This document shows positions 16,331 to 24,275 of a stretch of DNA of 64,000 bases, in pieces (the stretch's first letter is position 1; each line of letters begins with the position of its first letter). Location: assembly GCF_007830035.1 (NCBI RefSeq), contig NZ_VLKN01000004.1, forward strand, positions 186,001-250,000, written 5' to 3'. The position numbers and the translations under genes are program-made. This DNA is from Luteimonas cucumeris. GTDB lineage: Bacteria > Pseudomonadota > Gammaproteobacteria > Xanthomonadales > Xanthomonadaceae. A model generated the notes under the pieces. That model was not told where the DNA came from and did not search any database. It saw nothing but the letters and a program-made list of their open reading frames with translations.

Positions 16331-18214
16331 ATGTCCAATCTTCTCAACATCGGCAGTGGTGCCCTGCTCGCCTTCCAGCGCGCACTGTCCACCGTCGGCC
16401 ACAACGTCGCCAACATCAACACCGAGGGCTATTCGCGCCAGCGCACCGAATTCGCGGCGCGCGATGCCAGCGCCCACGGCTACGGCTACCAGGGCAACGG
16501 CGTGCAGATCGTCGACGTGCGGCGCATGGCCGATTCGCTGGCGACCTCGCGCCTGCTCGACAGCGGCGGCGAGCTGAATCGCCTGCAGCAGTTGTCGGTG
16601 CTGTCCAGCCGCATCGACAGCCTGCTGTCGGACAAGGCGACCGGGATCAGCGGACCGTGGTCGGGCTTCTTCGATTCGGTCAGCGCGTTGTCGTCGAATG
16701 CCGCTTCGTCGGCGGAACGCGAGAACCTGCTGGCGCAGGCGAAATCGCTGGTCACCCGCTTCAACCAGATCGACGGTCATCTCGATTCGCTCGATGCCGA
16801 GGTCAACAACGGCCTGATCGCCGGGGTCGACGAGGTGAACCGGCTCAGCGCCGAGATCGCCAACCTCAACGGCAGGATCGGCAGCAACGCCAGCCAGGCG
16901 TCCGGCGACCTGCTCGATCGCCGCGACCAGCTGATCGCACAACTCGTCGGCTACACCGGCGGCAACGCGATCAGCCAGGACGGCGGCCAGATCAACGTAT
17001 TCAGCGCCGGTGGTCAGCCGCTGGTCGTCGGCGCCAGCGCCAGCACGCTGGTCACCACCGCCGATCCCTACCGGCCGGAACGGCTGCAGGTGGCGCTGGA
17101 AACCAACGGCCAGCGCATCACCTTCGGCAGGAACGGCATGGGCGGCCAGATGGGCGGCCTGATCGAATTCCGCAGCACCGTGCTGGATCCGGCACTGGCC
17201 GAGCTGGGACGGATCTCGATGGCACTGGCCGACACCTTCAACCAGGGCCATGCCGCGGGCATGGATCTGTACGGACAGATGGGTGGCGATTTCTTCAATC
17301 TGCCGCCGCCGACCGCATCCGGCCATGCCGGCAACACCGGCACCGCAACCTTGCAGGCGACGCTGGGTGACACCAGCCAGCTCGATGGCCAGAACGTGAT
17401 TCTGCAATTCGATGGCACCGCATGGAGAGCGACCCGCGCCGACACCGGCGCCAGCGTGCCGCTCACCGGTACCGGCACCGCTGCCGATCCATTGCTTGTC
17501 GGCGGTATCGAACTGGTGCTCGGCGGCGGCGCGCCCGCGGTCAACGATCGCTTCCTGCTGCAGCCGACTGCCGGTGCTGCCGGCGCGATCTCGGTCGCGA
17601 TCACCGATCCGGGCCGCGTCGCCGCCGCCACTCCGGTCAAGGGCAGCGCCGACCTGGCCAACAGCGGCAACGGCAAGCTCAGCGGGCTGAAGGTGACCGA
17701 CGCCGGCAATGCCAACCTGCTCGACACGGTCGCGATCGACTTCATCGGCGCCAACCAGTACACGATCGATGGCGCCGGCCCGTTCGCCTACGCAGCGGGC
17801 CAGGTCATCAGCCACAACGGCTGGAGCGTGACGCTCGATGGCGCACCCGCCGCTGGCGACAATTTCACCATCGGCGCCAGCGGCACCGGTTCCAGCGACA
17901 ACGGCAACGCCAAACTGCTGGCCAACCTCGACGATGCCAGCGCGCTCAACGGCGGCACGCTGACGCTCAACGGCGCGATCGGCGGTCTCACCACCTCGGT
18001 CGGTTCGGCGGCGCGACAGGCGGATTATTCGGCTGAGGCGCAGCAGGTCATCCACGACCAGGCGCTGGCCGCGCGCGACAGCATTTCCGGCGTCAATCTC
18101 GACGAGGAAGCCGCCGACCTGATGCGCCTGCAGCAGGCCTACCAAGCCGCTTCGCAGATCATTTCCACGGCCGACACCCTGTTCCAGTCTCTGCTTGGCG
18201 CGGTGCGTCGATGA
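16331..18214 (+). CDS. flgK: FlgK, hook-filament junction protein 1
   Basis: Junction protein between hook and filament, 627 aa. The N-terminus SNLLNIGSGALLAFQRALST and VGHNVANINTEGYSRQRTEF is diagnostic, and the C-terminus GVNLDEEAADLMRLQQAYQA is standard. The middle (about 330-560) is a variable, Gly/Ala/Thr-rich surface domain with repeated strand patterns. GAGGA lies 6 nt upstream of the ATG. Its stop overlaps the flgL ATG. The export chaperone is FlgN (5.4 kb). Confidence 0.97.
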   Translation: MSNLLNIGSGALLAFQRALSTVGHNVANINTEGYSRQRTEFAARDASAHGYGYQGNGVQIVDVRRMADSLATSRLLDSGGELNRLQQLSVLSSRIDSLLSDKATGISGPWSGFFDSVSALSSNAASSAERENLLAQAKSLVTRFNQIDGHLDSLDAEVNNGLIAGVDEVNRLSAEIANLNGRIGSNASQASGDLLDRRDQLIAQLVGYTGGNAISQDGGQINVFSAGGQPLVVGASASTLVTTADPYRPERLQVALETNGQRITFGRNGMGGQMGGLIEFRSTVLDPALAELGRISMALADTFNQGHAAGMDLYGQMGGDFFNLPPPTASGHAGNTGTATLQATLGDTSQLDGQNVILQFDGTAWRATRADTGASVPLTGTGTAADPLLVGGIELVLGGGAPAVNDRFLLQPTAGAAGAISVAITDPGRVAAATPVKGSADLANSGNGKLSGLKVTDAGNANLLDTVAIDFIGANQYTIDGAGPFAYAAGQVISHNGWSVTLDGAPAAGDNFTIGASGTGSSDNGNAKLLANLDDASALNGGTLTLNGAIGGLTTSVGSAARQADYSAEAQQVIHDQALAARDSISGVNLDEEAADLMRLQQAYQAASQIISTADTLFQSLLGAVRR

Positions 18215-19413
18215 ACACCCGCATCTCCACCGGCATGCTGTACCAGCAGTCGATCAATTCGCTGCTGGCCAAGCAGGCGAAGATGGCGCACACGCAGCAG
18301 CAGCTCGCCACCGGCCAGCGCCTGGTCACCGCCAAGGACGATCCGGTCGCCGCCGGCACCGCCGTCGGGCTGGATCGCGCGCTGGCCGAACTCGAACGTT
18401 ACGCACTCAATGCCAATGCCGTCGAGAACCGGCTCGGCCTGCAGGAAAGCGCGCTGACCCGCGTCGGCGAAGTGATGGCGCGCATCCACGAACTCACCGT
18501 ACAGGCCAACAATCCCGCGCTCGGCGACGACAGCCGCAAGGCGATCAGCACGGAACTGAAGGCGATCCACGCCGGCCTGCTGGACCTGGCCAACAGCACC
18601 GATGGCACCGGGCGCTATCTGTTCGGCGGCACCGACGACGGCAGCGCGCCGTTCGCGATCGCCGGCAGCAATGCCGTGTACAGCGGCAACCAGACCCAGC
18701 GCGAAATCGAAGTGGCGCCGGACACCTTCGTCTCCGACACCCTGCCTGGCAGCGAGATTTTCATGCGCCTGCGCACCGGCGATGGCCGCATCGATGGACG
18801 CGCGCTGGCTGGCAACATCGGCACGGGCCTGCTGATGGATTTCAGCGTCATCGATTCAGCGGCATGGAATGGCGGCAGTTACCAGGTCGCCTTCACCAGC
18901 GCCACCACCTACGAGATCCGCGACGCCGGCAACGCCGTGATCGGCACCGGCACCTACGCCAAGGGTGAAAGCATCGCCTTTGCCGGCGTGCAGATGAAGA
19001 TCGACGGCAACCCGGCCGCCGGCGACGCATTCGAGATCGGCGCTTCCGGCAACCGCGACATCTTCGCCACGGTGCAGAACCTGATCGGCGCGCTGGATAG
19101 CAACCCGACCACCGACGTGCAGAGGGCCGAAATGCAGAATGCCCTGCAGGCTTCGATGCGCGACGTGGCCACCGCGCAGAACAGGATGATCGACGCCCGC
19201 GCCAGCGGCGGTGCGCAATTGTCGGCGCTCGACAGCGCCGCCAGCCTGCGCGAAGCCAACGCGATCACCTTCAAGGACACCCTGTCGACCCTGCGCGACC
19301 TCAACTGGGCCGAGGCCATCGGCCGCTTCGAAATGGAAAACACCGCGCTGCAGGCGGCGCAGATGGTGTTCATGCAGATGCAGCAGTTGTCGTTGTTCAA
19401 GATGATGGGGTGA
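18211..19413 (+). CDS. flgL: FlgL, hook-filament junction protein 3
   Basis: Second junction protein, 400 aa, flagellin-like at both ends. The N-terminus MNTRISTGMLYQQSINSLLA and QQQLATGQRLVTAKDDPVAA matches flagellin helix ND0. The C-terminus (QNRMIDARASGGAQLSALDS through TALQAAQMVFMQMQQLSLFK) is the matching helix. It ends the flagellar run; no flagellin gene follows in the window. No terminator was seen; a 914-base repeat-rich gap follows. Confidence 0.96.
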   Translation: MNTRISTGMLYQQSINSLLAKQAKMAHTQQQLATGQRLVTAKDDPVAAGTAVGLDRALAELERYALNANAVENRLGLQESALTRVGEVMARIHELTVQANNPALGDDSRKAISTELKAIHAGLLDLANSTDGTGRYLFGGTDDGSAPFAIAGSNAVYSGNQTQREIEVAPDTFVSDTLPGSEIFMRLRTGDGRIDGRALAGNIGTGLLMDFSVIDSAAWNGGSYQVAFTSATTYEIRDAGNAVIGTGTYAKGESIAFAGVQMKIDGNPAAGDAFEIGASGNRDIFATVQNLIGALDSNPTTDVQRAEMQNALQASMRDVATAQNRMIDARASGGAQLSALDSAASLREANAITFKDTLSTLRDLNWAEAIGRFEMENTALQAAQMVFMQMQQLSLFKMMG

Positions 19414-19495
19414 TGGCGCTGGAATGACCCTGCTGCTGTTCTTCCTGCTGCTGTGGAGCGGATCTTGCTCCCCTGCCCCTCGCCTTGAAGCCGCC

Positions 19496-19544
19496 ATCCC
19501 CGCATCCTTCGACAGGCTCAGGATGAGCGAGGCGAGAATCCAGC
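19496..19544 (-). repeat. CCTGAGCC..TCGAAGG repeat, inverted copy
   Basis: Reads CCTTCGACAGGCTCAGGATG on the plus strand, the inverse of the repeats at 20183-20235 and 24111-24164. With the first of these it brackets the C-E repeat cassette. Confidence 0.65.
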
Positions 19545-19685
19545 GACTTTGCTCGAGATAGCTCAGCGTTTGCCGACCTTTCAGGTCGGGTTTCCGCATG
19601 AAGCCCGCCACGTTCGCGGCGCGGTCGTTCGCCGGCTTGCGAGCCAGATCACCTGCCGATGAGAGCAAAATCAAGTGCTTCCGTG

Positions 19686-19870
19686 CGCTGAAGCGCCCGG
19701 GTCACTTTCTTTGCTGGCCCAAAGAAAGTAACCAAAGAAAGGGCCCGAAGCCGGCTTGGCTGACGTTGCACCCGATGGGCACTGGTTCGGTGCCGCTTTC
19801 GTCGTTGCCGGAGTTCTTGTTCTCGCCTGAAATCTGATTGCAGCGTTTGGTTGTTCGTCGCAGCCTGACG
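19686..19870 (-). repeat. Multi-hairpin intergenic repeat, inverted copy C
   Basis: Variant copy in reverse orientation. It keeps the long stem (element orientation CTTTCTTTG with CAAAGAAAG) but lacks the first two hairpins. A different flank runs through AAGCCGGCTTGGCTGACGTT to CTCGCCTGAAATCTGATT. That flank is shared with copy D, not with the other copies. This part of the 19414-20327 gap contains no gene. Confidence 0.75.
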
Positions 19871-19925
19871 ATTGCTGGCTTTAGCTGTTATCTGTTATTT
19901 GTTGGCACGAACTACCAGCAATCCG

Positions 19926-20120
19926 AGCCACTCCATAGACCCGGAGGGCGGCGGCCATGGATGGCCGCCGTTTTCCGACCGAGCCATGGAGGGCGAGTCG
20001 GAAAATCTCCGGACACTACCAACAGAAACGTTAGCTCTGATCGGGGAAGACCCTTTTCTTTGGTTACTTTCTTTTGGGTCAGCAAAAGAAAGTGACCCGC
20101 ACGCGTAGCGGGCGGAAGCT
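19926..20120 (+). repeat. Multi-hairpin intergenic repeat, copy E
   Basis: Full copy beginning ACTCCATAGACCCGGAGGG after a shared GGCACGAAC..ACCAGC lead-in. The long stem is CTTTCTTTTG with CAAAAGAAAG (loop GGTCAG). It is followed by GGCGGAAGCTTT and, about 60 bases later, by the TCGAAGG repeat at 20183. Confidence 0.85.
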
Positions 20121-20182
20121 TTGCTCTTTGCAGCAAAGAGCAGCAGAGCAAGCTCTGCTGCACAAGGGCAAGAAGCACGTCA

Positions 20183-20235
20183 CTGGATTCCCGCCTCGCT
20201 CATCCTGAGCCTCTCGAAGGACGCGGGAATGACGG
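20183..20235 (+). repeat. CCTGAGCC..TCGAAGG repeat
   Basis: Contains GGATTCCCGCCTCGCTCATC then CTGAGCCTCTCGAAGGACGC and GGGAATGACGG. The ends (ATTCCCGC and GCGGGAAT) are complementary, so it can fold on itself. Near copy at 24111-24164. Confidence 0.65.
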
Positions 20236-20327
20236 CTTAGAAACAAAACGGGAACTGTTCCGGCAAAGACAAGGCAACGTCCACTTGGCACGTGGGCCGC
20301 CAATGAGCTCGCCAACTCACCGCCACA

Positions 20328-21452
20328 TCAAGCCGCAGCGGCCGCCATCCGATCCGACATCGTCTCCGCCATTTCGCGCCACCCCGGCAACTGATGCAGC
20401 ACCCCCAGCGACGACAGATAGTGCTCGTCGACCGGCTCGTTGCCCGCCAGCGCTCCGGCGACGTGCACCGCGCCGGGCACCCAGAAACTGCGCAGACTCG
20501 ACCGCTGCGGCTGGCGATGGAACGCCACCGCCTCGACGATCGGCATCGGCAATCCCCACAGGCCCAGCAGGTACGCGCCGGCCTCGGCATGGCCCGGGCG
20601 TTCGTCGGGTTCGCCGTCGCCCGGCGGATCGCGCTCGTCGCGCACGCCCGGCAGCAGCAGTCCGATGTCGGCCAGCAGCGCGGCGGTCGCACCGAGTTCG
20701 GCACTGGACTGCGGCAGGATTTTCGCCGCCAGCCGCGACGCCAGCAGCGCGCGCTGCTGCAACGCGGTGCGGTCGACATTGGCACCGGTCTTGATCGAGA
20801 ACACCTCGCTGGCCAGTACCAGATCGCGCAAGGTCGCAAGACCCAGACGCGTCACCGCCAGTCGCAGGTCGGTGATCGCGCGGCCATTGGAGAAGTACGC
20901 GGAGTTGCACAACTGCAGCACCTTGGCCGCGATCGCCGGATCGCCGGCGACGATCCTGGCGATGTCGCCACTGCTGCCTTCGTCTTCCTCCAGCGCACGG
21001 GTCAGCGAGAAGTACAGGTGCGGCGGCGACGGCAGGTGCTCGATGCGGCCGATGGCACGGCGCAGGCGCGGACTGTCGAGCAGGTCGCGCAGTTCCTCCA
21101 GGCTGTGGATCGCCTCGAGCACGGTTTCCGAAGCCAGCGGCAACGGCAGGAAGCGATGCGCCACGCCGATCAGCCGCACCGATGGCGAGACGTTGCCGCC
21201 TTCGACTTCCAGCAGTGCGATGCGGATCGTCTCCGGGCGCAGTGTGCGCACCTGTCCGAGCAGCGTCGGCGGCGGGATGTCCGGCAGGTTCGGACCCACC
21301 ATCAACACGTCCACCGGCTCGCTGGCCACGGCATGGATGGCGGCATTGCCATCGGCCACCGTCTCGACCCGCCATTCGTCGCCCAGATAACTGATGTATT
21401 CGGAAAGATCGGCAGGCAAACAGGCGCTATCGCCCACATACAGGATCCGCAA
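20328..21452 (-). CDS. HDOD-domain regulator with pseudo-receiver
   Basis: A signalling protein of about 374 aa. The likely start is TTG at 21452, preceded by AGGGGAAG; no in-frame ATG precedes the receiver-like region. Residues 1-120 resemble a receiver fold but lack its chemistry. The acid pair reads YVGDS, the phospho-acceptor position reads LMVGPNLPD, and the Lys position reads LPLPL. An HDOD domain follows (about 140-330: LPSPPHLYFSLTRALEEDEG, AAKVLQLCNSAYFSN, ITDLRLAVTRLGLATLRDLV). HDOD proteins are often linked to motility and c-di-GMP signalling. It stands alone between repeat clusters. The exact role is not known. Confidence 0.82.
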   Translation of the reverse strand: MRILYVGDSACLPADLSEYISYLGDEWRVETVADGNAAIHAVASEPVDVLMVGPNLPDIPPPTLLGQVRTLRPETIRIALLEVEGGNVSPSVRLIGVAHRFLPLPLASETVLEAIHSLEELRDLLDSPRLRRAIGRIEHLPSPPHLYFSLTRALEEDEGSSGDIARIVAGDPAIAAKVLQLCNSAYFSNGRAITDLRLAVTRLGLATLRDLVLASEVFSIKTGANVDRTALQQRALLASRLAAKILPQSSAELGATAALLADIGLLLPGVRDERDPPGDGEPDERPGHAEAGAYLLGLWGLPMPIVEAVAFHRQPQRSSLRSFWVPGAVHVAGALAGNEPVDEHYLSSLGVLHQLPGWREMAETMSDRMAAAAA

Positions 21453-21669
21453 GACACTTCCCCTCGTTTCGATGACCGGATGGATGGCGCATCGGGAGTG
21501 CCGATGCCGTCGACGCAAAAAACCCTATTCAGCTTTTCGGCCGTCGCAGCGGATTCTTGAATCCGGCATCGAGGATTGGGGAATACGCCACAGTTCCGCA
21601 TGCGTTCGCGCGCGACGGATTCATGGCGTGGGGCGGCAGCGCAGGCGGCGATCGCCGAGGGTGCGGCCG

Positions 21670-23295
21670 TCAACGCGCGGAACTGGCCGCCTGCGGAACG
21701 GGCACCTCCGGCCGCGCCAGGGCATGCATCTCCCAGGCGATCTTCTTCAGCAGCGCGCTGTCATCGTCGCCTTCGCGGTACAGGTCGAAATGGGTGCGCC
21801 CCGGCAGGAAGCGCACGTCGGTCTTCGCGCCCAGTGCCTGCAGCGTGGCCTGCAGGCGGCGCGCGGCGCCGTCGAGATAGAAGGTGTCGGCATCGCCGAC
21901 GATGACGTGGATCTTGCCGTCGAGGTCGGCCTTGAGCTGCGGCCATTGCGTGCGCAGCTTGTGGGCGATGTCGTAATGCTCGCGCCAATAGGCGACGACA
22001 TCGGCGTCGACCTTGCCGGTGTCGCGGTCGAACATCGGCATCGGACGCCCATCCTCGCCGCGCGGCGAGAACACCCACTCGAACGAGGCCATCTGCCCGC
22101 CATAGGCACCGAGCGCGCGCTCCAGCCGGGCAAACTGCTCGACCGTGGCCAGCACCTTGCCCTTGTCGCGCATCAGCGGCCGCGCCGCGCCGTCGGGCGT
22201 GTGGTAGAAATTGGCATCGGCCGCGTACAGGTCGACACCGGTGAAGTCGTGGAAATCACTGGGGTCCGGCGATGTCGACCAGGTGCCGCCGAACAGCTTC
22301 GGATACGCCACCTGCAGCCATAGCGTCGCCCAGCCGCCGGAGGAATGGCCGACCAGGAAGCGGCCCGATGCGCTGGCGTCCATGCGATAGCGCTGCTCCA
22401 GCGCCGGGATCAGTTCGCTGGTCAGTGCCGTGCCCCAGGGGCCGTTGTTGACGGAGTCGGCGAACTCGTGGGTGCCGCTGGCGCCGGATTCGTCGAGGAA
22501 CACCCAGATCATCGGCGGCATCTGTCCGCTGCGCATGGCCATGTCGACGCTGACCACGGCGTTGGTCAGGCTGTTGGCATCGCCGCCGAAGCCGTGGGTG
22601 TAATAGACCGTCGGGTAACGACGTTGTGGATCGGCATCGTAATCCGGCGGCGGCAGTACCCAGCCGCGCATCGCGATCGGGCGACCGTGGAACGCGCTCA
22701 GCACCGGACTGGTGAAGTCGATCGGCTTCGCCTGCTCGCGCGCCAGCGGCAACGCGTCGCGCATCGCCTGTGGTGCGCGTTCGGAAAGTTGCCAGGGCCC
22801 ACGCGCGGGCAAGGTCTTCACCAGCGGCAGCACCGGCGCGCCGCCGTCGCCAAGCCTGATCGTGGCCACATCGCTGACCAGATCGCCCGCGCCACGACCG
22901 TGATAGTTGTAGTCGTGATTGACGTCGAGCACCGCCTGCACCGCGTATTCGCCCGGCAGCAACTGCGAAAACCCCGCAGGGAATGCAGCCGTCTCGGTAT
23001 CGACGATGACTTTTGCGCCGGGCACCAGGTGCGTCAGTTCGGTCGCCGCCACGCTGACCTGGGTGGGATTGAACGGACTGGTGTCGACCGCTTCGATCCT
23101 GCCGTCCTTCGCCTGTGCCATGGCCTCGGCGGCCGGCATCGCGAACATCAGCAGGCGACCGGACACTGGTTGCGTGGCGGCCGCAGGATCGAGCTGCACG
23201 CGCAACGGCTGCGCCTGCACCGCCTCATCACGGCGGCAGGCCGACAGGACGAGCAGCAACAGGCCGACGAACAGTACGCGTGGTAGCGGATGCAT
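21670..23295 (-). CDS. Lipoprotein alpha/beta-hydrolase (putative esterase family)
   Basis: A 541-aa predicted lipoprotein. MHPLPRVLFVGLLLLVLSAC gives a lipobox with Cys20, which fixes the start at 23295; AGGAG lies 6 nt upstream. Residues about 40-180 form a separate N-terminal beta-rich region. A hydrolase domain of the Esterase (PF00756) type follows, with oxyanion-type HGFGG (234-238), nucleophile Ser318 in GHSSGGW, a likely acid in SPDPSDFHD and a His in GRTHFDLY near the C-terminus. The substrate is unknown; similar folds include siderophore esterases and S-formylglutathione hydrolase. It probably faces the periplasm. It is isolated, between two repeat cassettes. Confidence 0.85.
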   Translation of the reverse strand: MHPLPRVLFVGLLLLVLSACRRDEAVQAQPLRVQLDPAAATQPVSGRLLMFAMPAAEAMAQAKDGRIEAVDTSPFNPTQVSVAATELTHLVPGAKVIVDTETAAFPAGFSQLLPGEYAVQAVLDVNHDYNYHGRGAGDLVSDVATIRLGDGGAPVLPLVKTLPARGPWQLSERAPQAMRDALPLAREQAKPIDFTSPVLSAFHGRPIAMRGWVLPPPDYDADPQRRYPTVYYTHGFGGDANSLTNAVVSVDMAMRSGQMPPMIWVFLDESGASGTHEFADSVNNGPWGTALTSELIPALEQRYRMDASASGRFLVGHSSGGWATLWLQVAYPKLFGGTWSTSPDPSDFHDFTGVDLYAADANFYHTPDGAARPLMRDKGKVLATVEQFARLERALGAYGGQMASFEWVFSPRGEDGRPMPMFDRDTGKVDADVVAYWREHYDIAHKLRTQWPQLKADLDGKIHVIVGDADTFYLDGAARRLQATLQALGAKTDVRFLPGRTHFDLYREGDDDSALLKKIAWEMHALARPEVPVPQAASSAR

Positions 23296-23554
23296 GACGG
23301 CTCCTGGCCAGATCGGAATGGATGCAGTCAAGCATGGCACGCGGCGCGAATCCCATGGCAGGAGTCATGACCTCCAATGGCGAGCGCGAATCTCTGGATC
23401 CGGCTTGCACCGCGATGTCGATCAAGGGACCCCGCTTTGGCGGGGGTAACGGCCAAGATCAACGATGGAAAGATGAAGCACGGCAGTTGGTGGCAACGAC
23501 GCAAGTTCCCGACCCTCCGGGTCGGCTTTGACCAGCCTGCGGCTGTTGTAAAGC

Positions 23555-23740
23555 GCTTCCGCCCGCTACCGCGTGCGGGTCACTTTCTTTGCTGGCCCAA
23601 AGAAAGTAACCAAAGAAAGGGCCCGAAGCCGGCTTGGCGGACGTTGCACTCGTTGGGTGCTGGTGCGGGCCGCTTTCGTCGCTGCCAGGCTTGTTCTCGC
23701 CTGAAATTTGATTTCTGTGCTTGGTAGTCCTTCGCAGTCT
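23555..23740 (-). repeat. Multi-hairpin intergenic repeat, inverted copy D
   Basis: Near twin of copy C. It has the same reverse orientation, the same stem (CTTTCTTTG/CAAAGAAAG, element orientation) and the same flank (GAAGCCGGCTTGGCGGACGT through CTCGCCTGAAATTTGATT). It also retains the CGCTACCGCGTGCGGG part. It lies in the 980-base gap 23296-24275, which holds no gene. Confidence 0.75.
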
Positions 23741-23780
23741 GTCGATTGCTTTGGCTTTAGGTGCGGCTGCGGCTACGGCA

Positions 23781-23833
23781 ATTGGTGTTTGCTATTGGTT
23801 ATTGGCTGTTGGTTATTGGCTGTTGGCTGTTGC
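23781..23833. repeat. Short tandem repeat TTGGCTG / TTATTGGCTG
   Basis: Degenerate units of TTGGCTGTTGG and GGTTATTGGCTG repeat four to five times between repeat copies D and F. A shorter relic (GCTGTTATCTGTTATTTG) occupies the matching position between copies C and E near 19882. Confidence 0.55.
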
Positions 23834-23859
23834 CCTTGGCACGAACACCAGCGATCCAA

Positions 23860-24052
23860 GCCACTCCATAGACCCGGAGGGCGGCGGCCATGGACGGCCG
23901 CCGTTTTCCGACCGAGCCAGGAGGGCGAGTCGGAAAATCTCCGAGGACTATCCACCGCAACGTGAGCTCTGATCGGGGAAGGGCCTTCTCTTTGGTTACT
24001 TTCTCTTGGCCCCATCAAGAGAAAGTGACCCGCACGCGTAGCGGGCGGAAGC
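23860..24052 (+). repeat. Multi-hairpin intergenic repeat, copy F
   Basis: Full copy with long stem CTTTCTCTTG with CAAGAGAAAG (loop GCCCCAT). Its first hairpin carries a single change (GGACGGCCGCC) that leaves one A-C mismatch. The linker reads CAACGTGAGCTCTGATCGGG, as in B'. Confidence 0.85.
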
Positions 24053-24110
24053 TCTGGGTTTGCAGCAAGAGCAGTGGAGCAAGTTCACTCGCGAAGCAGG
24101 AAGCAAAGTC

Positions 24111-24201
24111 GCTGGACCCCCGCCTCGCTCATTCTGAGCCTGTCGAAGGACGCGGGGATGACGGCATATCAGCAACAGCAACAGCAACAGGAGCAACAGC
24201 A
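24111..24201 (+). repeat. TCGAAGG repeat followed by CAACAG tandem
   Basis: 24111-24164 matches the repeat at 20183-20235 (CGCCTCGCTCATTCTGAGCC, TGTCGAAGGACGCGGGGATG). Directly after it, 24170-24201 is a CAGCAA/CAACAG hexamer tract. No gene covers it; btuB ends at 24276. Confidence 0.6.
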
Positions 24202-24275
24202 CGATCGCTGTGCTCGCGCCCTCATCTTCCCTGTAGGCACCCTCTTCCCGTAAACAGGGAGAGAAACAGCAAAGC

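Noticed and set aside
15287-18145. A 952-codon open frame on the minus strand across flgJ and flgK
   Set aside because: It lies opposite well-supported flagellar genes and shows the low-complexity Arg/Ala/Gly/His composition of a high-GC antisense shadow; no domain is visible.
19905-19930. TGGCACG of the repeat lead-in (also near 23838) as sigma-54 promoters
   Set aside because: No TTGC lies at the required distance; the match is limited to the -24 box.
23296-24275. Insertion sequence or transposon between the esterase and btuB
   Set aside because: No transposase-like frame is present and no target-site duplication could be recognised; the inverted pair is made of the intergenic element.
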